Assembly (NCBI GenBank): GCA_963781775.1
Contig: CAWAHE010000013.1
Span: 1 to 64,000 of the forward strand
Source of the DNA: CAVSRC01 sp963781775
GTDB lineage: Bacteria > Pseudomonadota > Alphaproteobacteria > Rhizobiales > Kaistiaceae
Direction of reading: 5' to 3'
Length of the DNA: 64,000 nt
In this document: positions 18,248-28,018 of the stretch, one piece after another
Numbering within the stretch: position 1 is the first letter of the stretch
Layout of the letters: every line of letters begins with the position of its first letter
Program-made: the position numbers and the translations under genes
The notes under the pieces: generated by a model
What the model saw: the letters and a program-made list of their open reading frames with translations, nothing else
Databases searched by the model: none
What the model was told of the DNA's origin: nothing

Positions 18248-19718
18248 AGGCGCGTCCGTTTCGCCAGTGGCAGCGCCGCCGGCGCGCATCGCACCGCTGG
18301 CCGTGCTGCCGGTGTTCCTCTCGCTCGCCGGAAAGACCGCTATCGTCGCGGGTGGCGGCCGGGGAGCGGTGTGGAAGGCGGAGCTTCTGGCAGCTGCCGG
18401 CGCCGAGGTCCGCGTTGTCGCGCGAGCACCCAGCGTGGAAATGGAGATGCTTGCCGGCGGATCGCGCGACACGGTTGTGCTGGTGCGCCGGCACTGGCTT
18501 GCCGGCGATCTCGCAGGTGCGGCCGTTGCAATTGCCGAGGCCGAGGATGCCGACGAAGGCCGCGCCTTCCACGCGGCGGCTCGGGCGGCGGGCGTCCCGT
18601 GCAATGTCATCGACATGCCGGAATGCTGCGATTTCCAGTTCGGCACCGTGATCGGCCGCTCGCCTGTGGTGGTTGGTGTGTCGACCGCCGGCATGGCGCC
18701 GGTTCTGGCGCAGGCGATCCGCCGCCGCATCGAGGCCATCCTGCCGGACGCGCTTGGCCGTTGGGCGGAAAGCGCCGGCCGCCTCCGCGCCCGCGTCACG
18801 CGGGCCATCCCCGATTCCCTGGGCCGGCGATTGTTCTGGTCGCGCTTTGTCGAATCCGCCTTCGCCGGCCGGCCGGCAGCCGGGCCGGACGCTGGCCTTG
18901 AGGATCAGCTGAAACACCATGCGGAAGCGCCCGGCGGCTCGGTCACGCTCGTTGGCGCCGGACCGGGGAGCGTAGATTTTCTCACCTTCGGTGCGGTTCG
19001 CGCGCTGCAATCCGCGGATGTCATCCTCTTCGATGCCCTGGTGCAGCCGGAAGTCCTTGACCTAGCGCGCCGCGAGGCGGAGCGCGTCGATGTCGGCAAA
19101 CGCGCCGGCCGTCACTCGTGCCGGCAGGTCGACATCATCGATCGCATGATCGCGCTCGCCCGCGACGGCAAACGCGTCGTGCGTCTCAAGTCCGGCGATC
19201 CGATGGTCTTCGGGCGGGCAGGGGAGGAGATCGATGCACTCGAAGCGGCCGGCATCGCCGTCGACGTGGTGCCTGGGGTCACCGCGGCGTTCGCTCTGGC
19301 GGCGAAGCTCAACGTTTCGCTGACCGACAGGCGCATGGCGCGCGCCGTCACCTTCGTCACCGGCCACGGTCGCGACGGCGGCGGCCTTCCACGCGACGTG
19401 GACTGGACCCGCCTCGCCGATCCGGGCGCGACGCTCATTGCCTACATGGCCGGGCGCACTGCCGGCGATCTTGCCGCGCGGCTCGTCGCGGCGGGGCTTG
19501 ACCCCGATACGCCGGCGGTGGCCGCCGCCGGCCTGGGAACCGAGCGCGAGCGGATATCGTCCGGTTCGCTGGAATCATTGGCCGCCGTCGTGGCGACGGT
19601 CCAGTCCAGCGAACCCGTCATTATTGGCATCGGGTCGGTGTTCCGGCGGGCGGAGACAGCCGACAATCACGGATCCCTACGCGGCTTGATGTCGCGCGCG
19701 ATCCCGATCGCCGAATAG
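18237..19718 (+). CDS. cysG: Sirohaem synthase CysG
   Basis: About 493 residues from the ATG at 18237, which follows a GGAGG-like site. The N-terminal domain is a precorrin-2 dehydrogenase/ferrochelatase (GGGRGAVWKAELL near residue 38; VIDMPECCDFQFGTVIGR). The C-terminal domain is uroporphyrinogen III methyltransferase (VGAGPGSVDFLTFGA near 239, SGDPMVFGRAGEE near 319, VTGHGRDGGG). It makes sirohaem, the cofactor of NirA encoded two genes upstream, and overlaps the reductase gene by 11 bases, so the operon supplies enzyme, electron donor and cofactor together. A start at 18213 would overlap more and is less likely. Confidence 0.92.
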   Translation: MSIEGASVSPVAAPPARIAPLAVLPVFLSLAGKTAIVAGGGRGAVWKAELLAAAGAEVRVVARAPSVEMEMLAGGSRDTVVLVRRHWLAGDLAGAAVAIAEAEDADEGRAFHAAARAAGVPCNVIDMPECCDFQFGTVIGRSPVVVGVSTAGMAPVLAQAIRRRIEAILPDALGRWAESAGRLRARVTRAIPDSLGRRLFWSRFVESAFAGRPAAGPDAGLEDQLKHHAEAPGGSVTLVGAGPGSVDFLTFGAVRALQSADVILFDALVQPEVLDLARREAERVDVGKRAGRHSCRQVDIIDRMIALARDGKRVVRLKSGDPMVFGRAGEEIDALEAAGIAVDVVPGVTAAFALAAKLNVSLTDRRMARAVTFVTGHGRDGGGLPRDVDWTRLADPGATLIAYMAGRTAGDLAARLVAAGLDPDTPAVAAAGLGTERERISSGSLESLAAVVATVQSSEPVIIGIGSVFRRAETADNHGSLRGLMSRAIPIAE

Positions 19719-19758
19719 CGCGTCCTCGTCGCTGTCGCGCCCCCAGTGCGGCGGAGCC

Positions 19759-19965
19759 TTACCGTCGCGCGGCGCGGCGGACGCTGTCCGTCAGGATGAC
19801 GATGCAGCCGATGAGGAGCGCGGCGGCGCCCCACAGAGCCGGCAGGCCGAGGAATTCGACGAGGGCAGCGACGACCGCGATCAGAAGCAACGAGAACAGC
19901 GCGAGGTTGCCGTCATCGATAAACATGCCGACGAGTTCTTCGTAGATGAGGCGAAGGATGGTCAT
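19759..19965 (-). CDS. Small membrane protein, 68 residues
   Basis: Two hydrophobic helices (LALFSLLLIAVVAALVEFLG and LWGAAALLIGCIVILT) and a basic tail (RRAARR). It overlaps the end of the COG4280-like gene by four bases, so the two are translationally coupled and probably work together in the inner membrane. No family was recognised. Confidence 0.7.
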   Translation of the reverse strand: MTILRLIYEELVGMFIDDGNLALFSLLLIAVVAALVEFLGLPALWGAAALLIGCIVILTDSVRRAARR

Positions 19966-20717
19966 CGTGCCGTCTCCCCGGCCGACGCGCTTTCATCGGG
20001 TTTGAGCCAGCGGGTCAGGCCGAGAGACACCGCGGCGAGGATCGCCAGGATGCCGAACAACGACAGGTCGGCGCCCGGCCACTCCGCGCCGATGCCCTCG
20101 CCGGTCCAGAAGATACCGAAGGTCGTCAACATGAGGCCGACGACGAACTTCAATGTGTTTTCGGGAACTCGCGACAGCGGGCGATGCACCGCGAGGCCGA
20201 TCGCCATGACGGCGACGAAGGCCGCCAGCGCGCCGAGCGAGGCATAGAGAGTGAGACCGCGCGTCGTCCCGACGGCGATGACGATGAAGACCACCTCGAC
20301 GCCTTCGAGCAGGACGGCCTTGAAGGCGGCCAGGCCGGCAAGATAGTTGGCGCGCCGCTCGCGGGCGTGGCGATGAAGCTCCTCGGTCTCCTTGGCGAAG
20401 GCTTTCTCCTCGTCATGCAGCGCAATCACGCCGACCGCGCGCAGGATCGCCTTGCGCAGCCAACGCATGCCGAACAGGATCAGAAGCACGCCCACGACGA
20501 ATTGCAGGACATGGATGGGAACCAGGCCGAGCAGCGGCCCGAGAATCGCGACCAGCGCAGCCAGGACGAGAAGCGCGAGGCCGCTGCCGACAAATGCCGG
20601 CCGCCAGCTCTGCGTCAGCCCGACCGCCAGCACGATGGTGAAGGCTTCGACCACCTCGACGAACGACGCCAGAAACGCCGCCGTCACGGTAGATATGATT
20701 GTCGTCATGCTTGTCAT
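19962..20717 (-). CDS. COG4280-like predicted membrane protein
   Basis: 251 residues from the ATG at 20717. There are about seven hydrophobic helices. The first holds a conserved-looking ASFVEVVEAFTIVLAVG segment, and a second similar acidic helix (LLEGVEVVFIVIAVG) appears mid-protein. This internal repeat of an E-V-V/E motif inside helices recalls GDT1/UPF0016-type and COG4280 membrane proteins, where such acidic helix motifs bind cations. The charged cytoplasmic loop (DEEKAFAKETEELHRHARE) separates the two halves. Function unknown; cation transport is a guess. The frame is open to 20807, but the extra residues look non-coding. Confidence 0.7.
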   Translation of the reverse strand: MTSMTTIISTVTAAFLASFVEVVEAFTIVLAVGLTQSWRPAFVGSGLALLVLAALVAILGPLLGLVPIHVLQFVVGVLLILFGMRWLRKAILRAVGVIALHDEEKAFAKETEELHRHARERRANYLAGLAAFKAVLLEGVEVVFIVIAVGTTRGLTLYASLGALAAFVAVMAIGLAVHRPLSRVPENTLKFVVGLMLTTFGIFWTGEGIGAEWPGADLSLFGILAILAAVSLGLTRWLKPDESASAGETAR

Positions 20718-20931
20718 GATGCTTGGGCCGTCCCTGAGTCCCTGGTTGGCTGACACAATGCCGCACCACGGCGGCAACGAGAAGGCCGCGAGGGGCCAAA
20801 GGGTCACATGACGGGCGTTTGGATGGTAGACTCCCGTTCATTCTTCTCCGTCATGCTCGAGATCATCGAGTCCGCCGATGGGGAACCTGGGCCGGCCTTT
20901 GGGGGGCGGTCGATGATCGGATGCTATCGTA

Positions 20932-22809
20932 GTGCGTTCTTGCGAGCGTCATTGCCGGATTTTTGTGCTGTTGGTGGCGCTGGCCGCCAGCGCAGGCTCC
21001 GTCGTGCCCGCATCGGCGGCGCTGCGGGACCTGTGGCCGTTTGGCCAGAGTGCGCCCGAAGAAGCAATTCCCGATCCTCTGCCCTATGCCGCCACCCTCA
21101 CGGTCACCGGCGCCGATCGCCGTCTCGAACGCGCGCTTCGTGACGCCTCCGCGCTGATCGAGCGCCAGAAGTCGCCGGCCTCCGGCGTGGTGGGCCTGAC
21201 CGCCCGCGCCCGACAGGACCTGGCGCGCCTCACGGCCGTGCTTTACGAAAACGCCCGCTATGCCGGCGAGATCTTCATAACGATCGATGGCAAGCCGCTG
21301 GCGAGTGTCGATCCGTTCGAAACGATCGCCGCCCGCCCGGTGCCCGTGGCGATCACCATCAATGCCGGTACGCCCTTTGTCTTCGGCCAGGTCAACGCAA
21401 CGCCGCTGCCGGATGGGTTGACGCTTGACGACCTTGGCCTGACGCCCGGCAAGGCGGCCGGCTCGTCGGTGATCATCAACGCCGAAGCAAAGATCGTCGA
21501 CGCCTGGCGGGAGCAGGGCCATCCCCTCGCGCGCACCGCAACGCGCGACACGATCGCGGACCATCGCACCAACACGCTGGACGTCACGCTTGCCATCAAT
21601 CCCGGTCCGCTGGCGAATTTCGGCAAGGTGACCGTGACCGGCACCGAAAACGTAAACCCGAACCTCGTGCTCGGCCGGGCGGGCATCGACGGCGGGCTCT
21701 ACTCGTCGAAGAAGACCAAGCGGGCCGCGACGCGTTTGCGCGATCTCGGGGTGTTCGAGAGCGTTCAGGTGACCCCGGCCGACAAGCTCGACCCGGACGG
21801 AACCATCCCGATCACGATCACCGTCAGCGAGCGCAAGCCGAGGGTGATCGGCGCCAGCGTCAACTACTCCAACACCGAGGGGCTCGGGGCGGAGGTCTAT
21901 TGGCGCCACCGCAACCTCTTCGGCGGCGCCGAGCAATTGCAACTGACCGCGTCGATCGGGCGGCTGCTTGAGGGCGCGTTTGACCCGGACTTCCGGCTGG
22001 CAGGAACCTTTCGCAAGCCGGCCGTGTTCGATCCGATGACCGATTTCACGCTGCGTGTGGAAGGCTATCGCGAGACGACTGACGCCTACCGCGTGACGGC
22101 GCTCGAAACCGAAGCGGGGCTCACGCACATCTTCTCCGACACGCTCAGCGGTTCGGTCGGCCTGGAGGTGGCGCGCTCGCAAACCGTTGAAGACACGCTC
22201 ACCGAGGACCACTTGCTGACCACGCTGACCGGCAAGCTCGACTGGGATACACGCGACAACAAGCTCGACCCGAGCGAAGGCCATCATGCCCTGTTCTCGG
22301 CCGCGCCTGCATATGACTTCAACGAAAGCACCGCCTACGCCACGTTCGGCGCCGATGTCTCCAGCTACTACGCATTCGGCGACATGAACCGCTTCGTGCT
22401 CGCCGGCCGTGCGGCGGCGTCGATCCTGACCGTGGATGACCTCACCAAGGTCGCCGCCGACCGTCGGCTGTATTCGGGCGGCGCGGGTTCGGTCCGCGGC
22501 TACGCCTATCAGAACATCGGACCGCGCGACGGCATGGGAGACATCACCGGTGGCCGCAGTTCGATCCTTTTCTCGGGCGAACTGCGCTACCGGGCGACAG
22601 ATACGATCGGGCTCGTGGCGTTCATGGATGCCGGTAACGCCTATTCCTCGATCCTGCCGGGCTTCGGCGGTCTGAAGGTCGGCGTCGGCGCAGGGCTTCG
22701 CTACCTGACGCCGGTCGGGCCGATCCGCTTCGATGTCGCCGTGCCCTTGCAGCCCGGACCCGGCGACCCGTCGGTCGCGGTCTATGTCGGGCTGGGTCAG
22801 GCGTTTTGA
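20932..22809 (+). CDS. tamA: TamA, outer-membrane Omp85-family translocation protein
   Basis: 625 residues: a signal peptide (LLVALAASAGSVVPASA), POTRA-type beta-alpha repeats over roughly residues 45-290 (FGKVTVTGTENVNPNLVLGR is one), then a surface-antigen beta-barrel with SVRGYAYQNIGPRD near its end and a terminal phenylalanine (YVGLGQAF). TamA works with TamB to insert or transport envelope proteins and lipids across the periplasm. The tamB gene follows immediately, confirming the call. The start is a GTG; no better ATG is in frame. Confidence 0.92.
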   Translation: MRSCERHCRIFVLLVALAASAGSVVPASAALRDLWPFGQSAPEEAIPDPLPYAATLTVTGADRRLERALRDASALIERQKSPASGVVGLTARARQDLARLTAVLYENARYAGEIFITIDGKPLASVDPFETIAARPVPVAITINAGTPFVFGQVNATPLPDGLTLDDLGLTPGKAAGSSVIINAEAKIVDAWREQGHPLARTATRDTIADHRTNTLDVTLAINPGPLANFGKVTVTGTENVNPNLVLGRAGIDGGLYSSKKTKRAATRLRDLGVFESVQVTPADKLDPDGTIPITITVSERKPRVIGASVNYSNTEGLGAEVYWRHRNLFGGAEQLQLTASIGRLLEGAFDPDFRLAGTFRKPAVFDPMTDFTLRVEGYRETTDAYRVTALETEAGLTHIFSDTLSGSVGLEVARSQTVEDTLTEDHLLTTLTGKLDWDTRDNKLDPSEGHHALFSAAPAYDFNESTAYATFGADVSSYYAFGDMNRFVLAGRAAASILTVDDLTKVAADRRLYSGGAGSVRGYAYQNIGPRDGMGDITGGRSSILFSGELRYRATDTIGLVAFMDAGNAYSSILPGFGGLKVGVGAGLRYLTPVGPIRFDVAVPLQPGPGDPSVAVYVGLGQAF

Positions 22810-22811
22810 CC

Positions 22812-25800
22812 ATGGCGAGGCGCAAACCACGCAGGATCTGGCGGGTCGTTGGCCTTTCGGCATTGGCGTTCCTGACCGCGCTCGTGCTTGTGCTGGTGGC
22901 GCTGGCGACGCCGCCGGGCCGCGCCGTGATCGCCGGCATGATCGAACGGGCCGCCTCGGGCAACGGCGTCACGATCGCGATCGACAATCTCACCGGCTGG
23001 CCGCCGTTCTGGGTGGGCGCCGACAAGATCGTCGCCTCCGATGCACAAGGACCGTTCGCCGAGATCGATGACCTCAGCGTCAATATCCAGGCGACGGCGC
23101 TCCTCGGCGGCAACCTTTCGCTCGATGCGATCACCGCCGGCCGCGTCGCCGTGATGCGCCGGCCGGACGTTCCCGGTGGCGGCGGCGGTGACGGCGCATT
23201 GCTGCCTTTCGCGGCGAAGAAAGTGCAGGTGGCGCGACTGGAACTCGGCAAGGCGATCGCCGGAAGGCCGGCCGTGCTCGCGCTGATGGGCTCGTTCGTC
23301 TCGGGTGCCAATGGCAGCATCGCGGCAAAGGTCGATGCCAGCCGGATTGACGGCGCCACGGCGACGCTCGATGCGACGGTGGCGCGCGCCGATGGCAATG
23401 CGCCCTTGACCGCGAACATCGCGCTCAAGGAATCCGCAGACGGCATCCTGCTCGGCCTGATGGGGCGGTCGGCGGGACCGGGTTACACGCTCGATGCCAA
23501 GGCCGGACTGCAAGGCGATGCGCTCGCCGGCGACCTGTCGCTGACCTCGGACGGCAACGCCCGTTTCGCGGGCCATTTCATGCTGTCGCCGGCCGGCAAT
23601 GGACAGCGATTGGTGCTCATCGGCGACGGCGACCTCGCCGAAATGGTGCCGCCGGACTATGCCGGGCTGCTGGCCGGCACGGTCAATGTCGCCATCGATG
23701 CCGACTGGGCCAATGTCGAAGGCGAACCGCTGCCGCGCATCACGATCCGTCAGGGCGCAGTGACCACGGGCAGCGTGCGCGTGGCGGCACAGGGCGGGCT
23801 CGGCGGCGGCAAGACCGACCTGTCGCTGACCGTCGATGTCGCCAAATCCGATGGCGGTGCGATCGCGCTGCCATTCGTCGGCGGCGATGCGCAACTGGAG
23901 ACCCTGTCGCTCACCGGCAAGGCGGCGCCGTCCGGCAACGTCGTCCGTCTCGAACTCGTTGGCCGGGTCGCCGGACTGCAATCGAACGACACGCACATTC
24001 CCGGCGCGGGCGTCTCGCTCGCCATCGAGGCCCGGCAGGACGACCCGCTGGCGGGCGGCAAGTTGCCGTTTGGGCTCCGCATCGAAGCCGACGCCATCGA
24101 GACGGCTACCGGACGCCTTGCATCGAGCGCGGAAGCGCCGCTGGTGTTGACAGCGGATGGAACGCTCGACACGGAAACCGGCGTCGCCGAGACGCAAGCA
24201 CGGCTGACCGCCGCGGGTGGCGCCGTTGCTTTCGTCGGAACCGCTGCCAACGGCGCGGTCAAAGGTAAAGCGACCGTCGGGTTTCCCGACATCGCACCGC
24301 TCTCGCCGCTGGCTGGCCGCGCGATCTCGGGGGCCGTCGATGCGGTTGCCGATGGCACGATCGTCGGCCCTGAGCCGGCCTTCACCGTCACTGGCACGAC
24401 GACCGATCTCAATCCCGGTGACGGGACACTGGCGCGGCTGCTTGCCGGCGCGACCAAATTCGCCGCCACCGTCCAGGGTCAGTCCGGCGGTGGCGTGGCG
24501 CTCAGCGATGTCGCCATCGACGGCGCCGGCATCAAGGCGCGGGGCGGCGCGACAATCGGCGCCGATACCATCGAGGCCACACTCAACGGATCGCTCGCCG
24601 ATCTCGGCAGACTGGCGGATGCTTCCACCGGCGCCGCGACCTTCACGCTGCATGCGTCCGGCGCCGCCGCGCGTCCCAACCTGGACGCGACCATCGGCGT
24701 GGCGGATGGCAGTCTCCTTGGCCAACGGATCGAGAATGCGACGATCGACCTCAAGGGCGCGCCGACGGACACCGGATGGCGCGCCGCGCTCAGCCTGAAC
24801 GGAGGTTTTGCCGGCGGCCCGCTTGCGGGAACGGCCGTTGCCACGGTGGATAGGGCCAGCGGCCGTTACGCCTTTCCCGAGGTGAACCTTTCCATCGGCA
24901 ACAACCGCATCACCGGCGCCATCGAGAGCACCACGGCGGGCCCACTATCCGGAACCCTGACCGTCGATGCGCCCGACGTGCAAACGCTTGCCGCCCTGGC
25001 GCTGGTGCCGGCGTCGGGCAGCGGCCACGCCAGCGTCGAATTGACGCCGAACGGCGCCAGCCAGTCTCTTGCTGTCACCTTCAATGGGACCGGCATCACC
25101 TATCAGGGCATCGCGGCGAACAGGATCGACGGCAACATCGCCATCGACGACGCCTTCGGCACGCCGCAAATACGCGGCACCGCATCGGCTTCGGCCATGA
25201 CGGTCGGCGGCGTCCGCCTCGACACAGCCGGGGCGACAGCCACCGTCGAGGGCGGTGCGACAAAGTTCGAGGCCACCGCCAAGGGGCCTGACGTCGATCT
25301 GTCCGGTTCCGGGCACCTCGCCGACACGGCCGTCACCATCGACACGCTGCGCGGAACGGCGTTCAGGTTTCCGGTCGCGCTCAACCAACCGGTGACGATC
25401 AATCTCGACGGTCCGCAATCGAAAATCGTGGGCGCGAGCCTGGCGTTGGGCGGCGGTTCGGTGCGCGTCGATGGTGCCGTCGCGCCGCAACTTGACCTCA
25501 CCATCGTCGTGACCAATGTCGCGGCGTCCGTCGCCAACGGATTCTCGCCGGGTCTGGGCGCCGAAGGATCGCTCAGCGGCCGCGCCACGGTCACCGGACA
25601 GCCGGCCTCGCCGGCCTTCGACTGGCAGGTGGACTGGACCGGATTCCGGGTCGCGGCGGCCCGCGACGCCGGCCTGCCCGCGCTGGCATTGAAGGCGAGC
25701 GGCAAGGGGACAAGCACGGCATCCAGCGTCGCCGCCACGCTTTCCGGCGCCGGCCTGTCGCTCACCGTCAACGGACATGTCCCGTTCAGCGGGGCGGGGC

Positions 25801-27092
25801 TCAACCTGCGCGCAAGCGGGACGGCGCCGCTGGCGCTCCTTGCGCTGCGCTCCGACCGCGAGCTTCGCCTCGCCGGCAACGCCCGGGTCGACCTCGCCAT
25901 TAGTGGCACCCTTGCCGCACCCGCGACCAACGGAACCATCGACCTCGTCGATGCGACCATGGCGGACGGCGAAACCGGCTTCGGCGTCTCCGGCGCCAAC
26001 GGCCGCATCACTTTTGACGGGCGCCGGGCAACTATCCAGCAGGTCACCGGCCGCTTCGCCCAAGGCGGCGACATCGCCATCACCGGCTCGATTGCAACCG
26101 ATCAGGCGAGCCTGCCGGCCGATCTCACGGTGCGCATCACAAACGGCCGCTATTCCGACGGCAACGTCATCAACACGACGTTCTCGGGCAATCTCGCCGT
26201 GAAGGGTCCACTTCTCGGCAATGGAACGGTCTCCGGCCAGATCGATCTCGGCCGCACGGAGATCCAGTTGCCGGATCGGCTGGGTGGCTCGGCGACCGCC
26301 ATCGACGTGCAGCACGTCAATGCGCCAGCCGGCTTCGTCCCGCCCGAACCGCGAGCGCGTCCCGCGGCGGCCGGTGGGGCACCGACGGGTGGCGGTCTGA
26401 CCCTGGACGTCGCCCTTTCCGGCAACCGCGGCGTTTTCGTGCGCGGATTCGGCATCGACGCCGAACTCGGTGGTGCGCTCAGAATCGCCGGTTCGACGGG
26501 CAATCCGCAGGCAATCGGAGGGCTCCAATTGCAGCGCGGACGCATCGAAGCTTTCGGCCGGCGCTTCGAATTCACGCGCGGCACGCTGACCTTCGCCGGC
26601 AGTCTGGTGCCGGTCGTCGATTTTTCCGCGACCACGCAAACGTCGGATGCGACGGTGACGCTCAATGTCACCGGCCCGGCGACCAACCCGCAGATCAGCT
26701 TCACGTCATCCTCCGGCCTGCCGCAGGAAGAGGTCTTGTCACGGCTGCTTTTCGATCAGGGCGTCGGCACGCTGTCTGCGGCTCAAGCCCTCCAGCTGGT
26801 GGACGCCGTCGGCCAACTCACCGGCGCTACCAACGGCGGCATCGTGTCCAGAATCCGCAAGGCCACCGGTCTCGACGATCTCGACATTCGTCAGAGTGCA
26901 ACCGGCGGGACGACCGTCGGTATCGGCAAGAGGATCAACGACAATGTCCGTCTGGGGGTTGAGACCGGCACGGACAGCGCCTCCGGCCGCGTGGTCATCG
27001 ATCTCGACATCACCAAGAATCTCAAGGCGAGCGCCGGCGCCGGACAAGACGGGTCCGGCAAGGTTGGGCTGACATACGAACGGGAATACTAG
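22812..27092 (+). CDS. tamB: TamB, translocation and assembly module inner-membrane component (DUF490)
   Basis: About 1426 residues. One N-terminal membrane helix (VVGLSALAFLTALVLVLVAL) is followed by a very long, low-complexity beta-helical region rich in Gly, Ala, Asp and Thr. The C-terminal DUF490 domain carries the usual features: GRFEFTRGTLTFAGSLVP-like sequence, SFTSSSGLPQEEVLSRLLF and the tail KVGLTYEREY. TamB spans the periplasm from the inner membrane to TamA. It starts two bases after the tamA stop; a TTG at 22806 overlapping that stop is an alternative. Length is normal for alphaproteobacterial TamB. Confidence 0.93.
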   Translation: MARRKPRRIWRVVGLSALAFLTALVLVLVALATPPGRAVIAGMIERAASGNGVTIAIDNLTGWPPFWVGADKIVASDAQGPFAEIDDLSVNIQATALLGGNLSLDAITAGRVAVMRRPDVPGGGGGDGALLPFAAKKVQVARLELGKAIAGRPAVLALMGSFVSGANGSIAAKVDASRIDGATATLDATVARADGNAPLTANIALKESADGILLGLMGRSAGPGYTLDAKAGLQGDALAGDLSLTSDGNARFAGHFMLSPAGNGQRLVLIGDGDLAEMVPPDYAGLLAGTVNVAIDADWANVEGEPLPRITIRQGAVTTGSVRVAAQGGLGGGKTDLSLTVDVAKSDGGAIALPFVGGDAQLETLSLTGKAAPSGNVVRLELVGRVAGLQSNDTHIPGAGVSLAIEARQDDPLAGGKLPFGLRIEADAIETATGRLASSAEAPLVLTADGTLDTETGVAETQARLTAAGGAVAFVGTAANGAVKGKATVGFPDIAPLSPLAGRAISGAVDAVADGTIVGPEPAFTVTGTTTDLNPGDGTLARLLAGATKFAATVQGQSGGGVALSDVAIDGAGIKARGGATIGADTIEATLNGSLADLGRLADASTGAATFTLHASGAAARPNLDATIGVADGSLLGQRIENATIDLKGAPTDTGWRAALSLNGGFAGGPLAGTAVATVDRASGRYAFPEVNLSIGNNRITGAIESTTAGPLSGTLTVDAPDVQTLAALALVPASGSGHASVELTPNGASQSLAVTFNGTGITYQGIAANRIDGNIAIDDAFGTPQIRGTASASAMTVGGVRLDTAGATATVEGGATKFEATAKGPDVDLSGSGHLADTAVTIDTLRGTAFRFPVALNQPVTINLDGPQSKIVGASLALGGGSVRVDGAVAPQLDLTIVVTNVAASVANGFSPGLGAEGSLSGRATVTGQPASPAFDWQVDWTGFRVAAARDAGLPALALKASGKGTSTASSVAATLSGAGLSLTVNGHVPFSGAGLNLRASGTAPLALLALRSDRELRLAGNARVDLAISGTLAAPATNGTIDLVDATMADGETGFGVSGANGRITFDGRRATIQQVTGRFAQGGDIAITGSIATDQASLPADLTVRITNGRYSDGNVINTTFSGNLAVKGPLLGNGTVSGQIDLGRTEIQLPDRLGGSATAIDVQHVNAPAGFVPPEPRARPAAAGGAPTGGGLTLDVALSGNRGVFVRGFGIDAELGGALRIAGSTGNPQAIGGLQLQRGRIEAFGRRFEFTRGTLTFAGSLVPVVDFSATTQTSDATVTLNVTGPATNPQISFTSSSGLPQEEVLSRLLFDQGVGTLSAAQALQLVDAVGQLTGATNGGIVSRIRKATGLDDLDIRQSATGGTTVGIGKRINDNVRLGVETGTDSASGRVVIDLDITKNLKASAGAGQDGSGKVGLTYEREY

Positions 27093-27119
27093 GACGGGCG
27101 ACCGGCGATCCCAATAACG

Positions 27120-27154
27120 GACGGGCTGACAGCCGGCTCGGCCCTCAGCCCGTC
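27120..27154. terminator. Inverted repeat between convergent tamB and PRC-barrel genes
   Basis: GACGGGCTGA (27120-27129) pairs perfectly with TCAGCCCGTC (27145-27154) around a 15-base loop that is itself partly self-complementary. No long T run follows on either strand, so it may act as a weak bidirectional terminator or a barrier between convergent transcripts. Confidence 0.55.
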
Positions 27155-27175
27155 TGGATACGCGGGTAATCGATT

Positions 27176-27811
27176 TTACTGAGCCGGGGCAGCGGGAGCC
27201 GGCGCCACTTCGCCACCGGCGGCCGGGGCCTGCACGGGCTGCTGCATTTTCTGTTGCTGCTGGCTCTTGAGCTCGGCCAACGTCACGAACTGAGGCGCGG
27301 CATCCAGCTCATCCTTGGTGGAGTCGAGGACCAGCTTCGGATTGCCGTCCTCGTCAGTCGTCTGGCTGATGGCGTCGATCGCCACGGCGACATTTTTCTG
27401 GCCGAGGCCAAGGAAGCCGCCGACACCAATGACGACGGCGTCCATGCTGCCGTCTTCACCGAGCACGATGTCGTTCACCGCGCCGAGATTGTTGTTCGCG
27501 GTGTCATAGACCGTCTGGCCGATGATCGAAGAGGCCAGCTTCTGGCCGTCCTGTTGCTGGGTCAGGAACCTCTCGGTCGCGGCAACCTGTTTGTTGGCGT
27601 CCGGAGCCTGCGTTGCGTTCGGCGCCGCAGCCTGATTGTTCGTCGCATCGGGGGCAGGTGTTGCCTGATCGCCAACCGAGGGCGCCAGCGGCTTCGGCAT
27701 TGCCTGATCGCCGGAGGCGGGCGGGGTCGCCGGGGTGGCGTCCTGAGCCACGGCCGGGGCGGCCGCGATCAGCACGGCGAGGGCTGAGGCAGTCATGAGC
27801 GATTTCCACAT
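27176..27811 (-). CDS. Secreted PRC-barrel domain protein
   Basis: 211 residues from the ATG at 27811, which has an AAAGGAG site nine bases upstream. Signal peptide (MTASALAVLIAAAPAVAQ), then a long Pro/Ala/Gln/Asn-rich linker, then one PRC-barrel domain (IIGQTVYDTANNNLGAVNDI; VVIGVGGFLGLGQKNVAVAI). PRC-barrel domains bind RNA or protein partners, and exported versions are common in rhizobia but uncharacterised. The C-terminus is again Gln/Pro/Ala-rich. The domain closely resembles those in the split gene at 33.6-34.6 kb, so these are paralogues. The open frame continues upstream to 27955, but the added residues are not signal-like. Confidence 0.85.
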   Translation of the reverse strand: MWKSLMTASALAVLIAAAPAVAQDATPATPPASGDQAMPKPLAPSVGDQATPAPDATNNQAAAPNATQAPDANKQVAATERFLTQQQDGQKLASSIIGQTVYDTANNNLGAVNDIVLGEDGSMDAVVIGVGGFLGLGQKNVAVAIDAISQTTDEDGNPKLVLDSTKDELDAAPQFVTLAELKSQQQQKMQQPVQAPAAGGEVAPAPAAPAQ

Positions 27812-28018
27812 TGCAACGCTCCTTTCATGAGTGTTCCCCCTCGGCTGGATCAATCCGCCAGGTGGCGGTGGGTTCCTTCCCGAGATTGGGCATTTCCGGG
27901 GCGTTGCCTTGGTTACGCCACATCCCTTTTCGTGCGGGCGTGGCAATTCGATCATCGCGCCGGAGCGCCGAATTCGGTATGAGGCGAATGGGACGGATTC
28001 GAAGGGCGGGGGATTTCC

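Noticed and set aside
23100..26800. Repeats in tamB as a possible CRISPR or mobile repeat
   Set aside because: The similarity is only low-complexity beta-helix coding sequence without regular direct repeats.
20863..27092. Very long minus-strand open frames opposite tamA and tamB (over 600 codons each)
   Set aside because: They mirror the codon pattern of the GC-rich sense genes, lack recognisable motifs and ribosome sites, and TamA/TamB are clear on the plus strand.
27814..27835. EcfG-like boxes upstream of the single PRC-barrel gene
   Set aside because: AACG and GTTCC are present on the plus strand but only 14 bases apart, and they overlap the ribosome site; spacing is outside 16-17.
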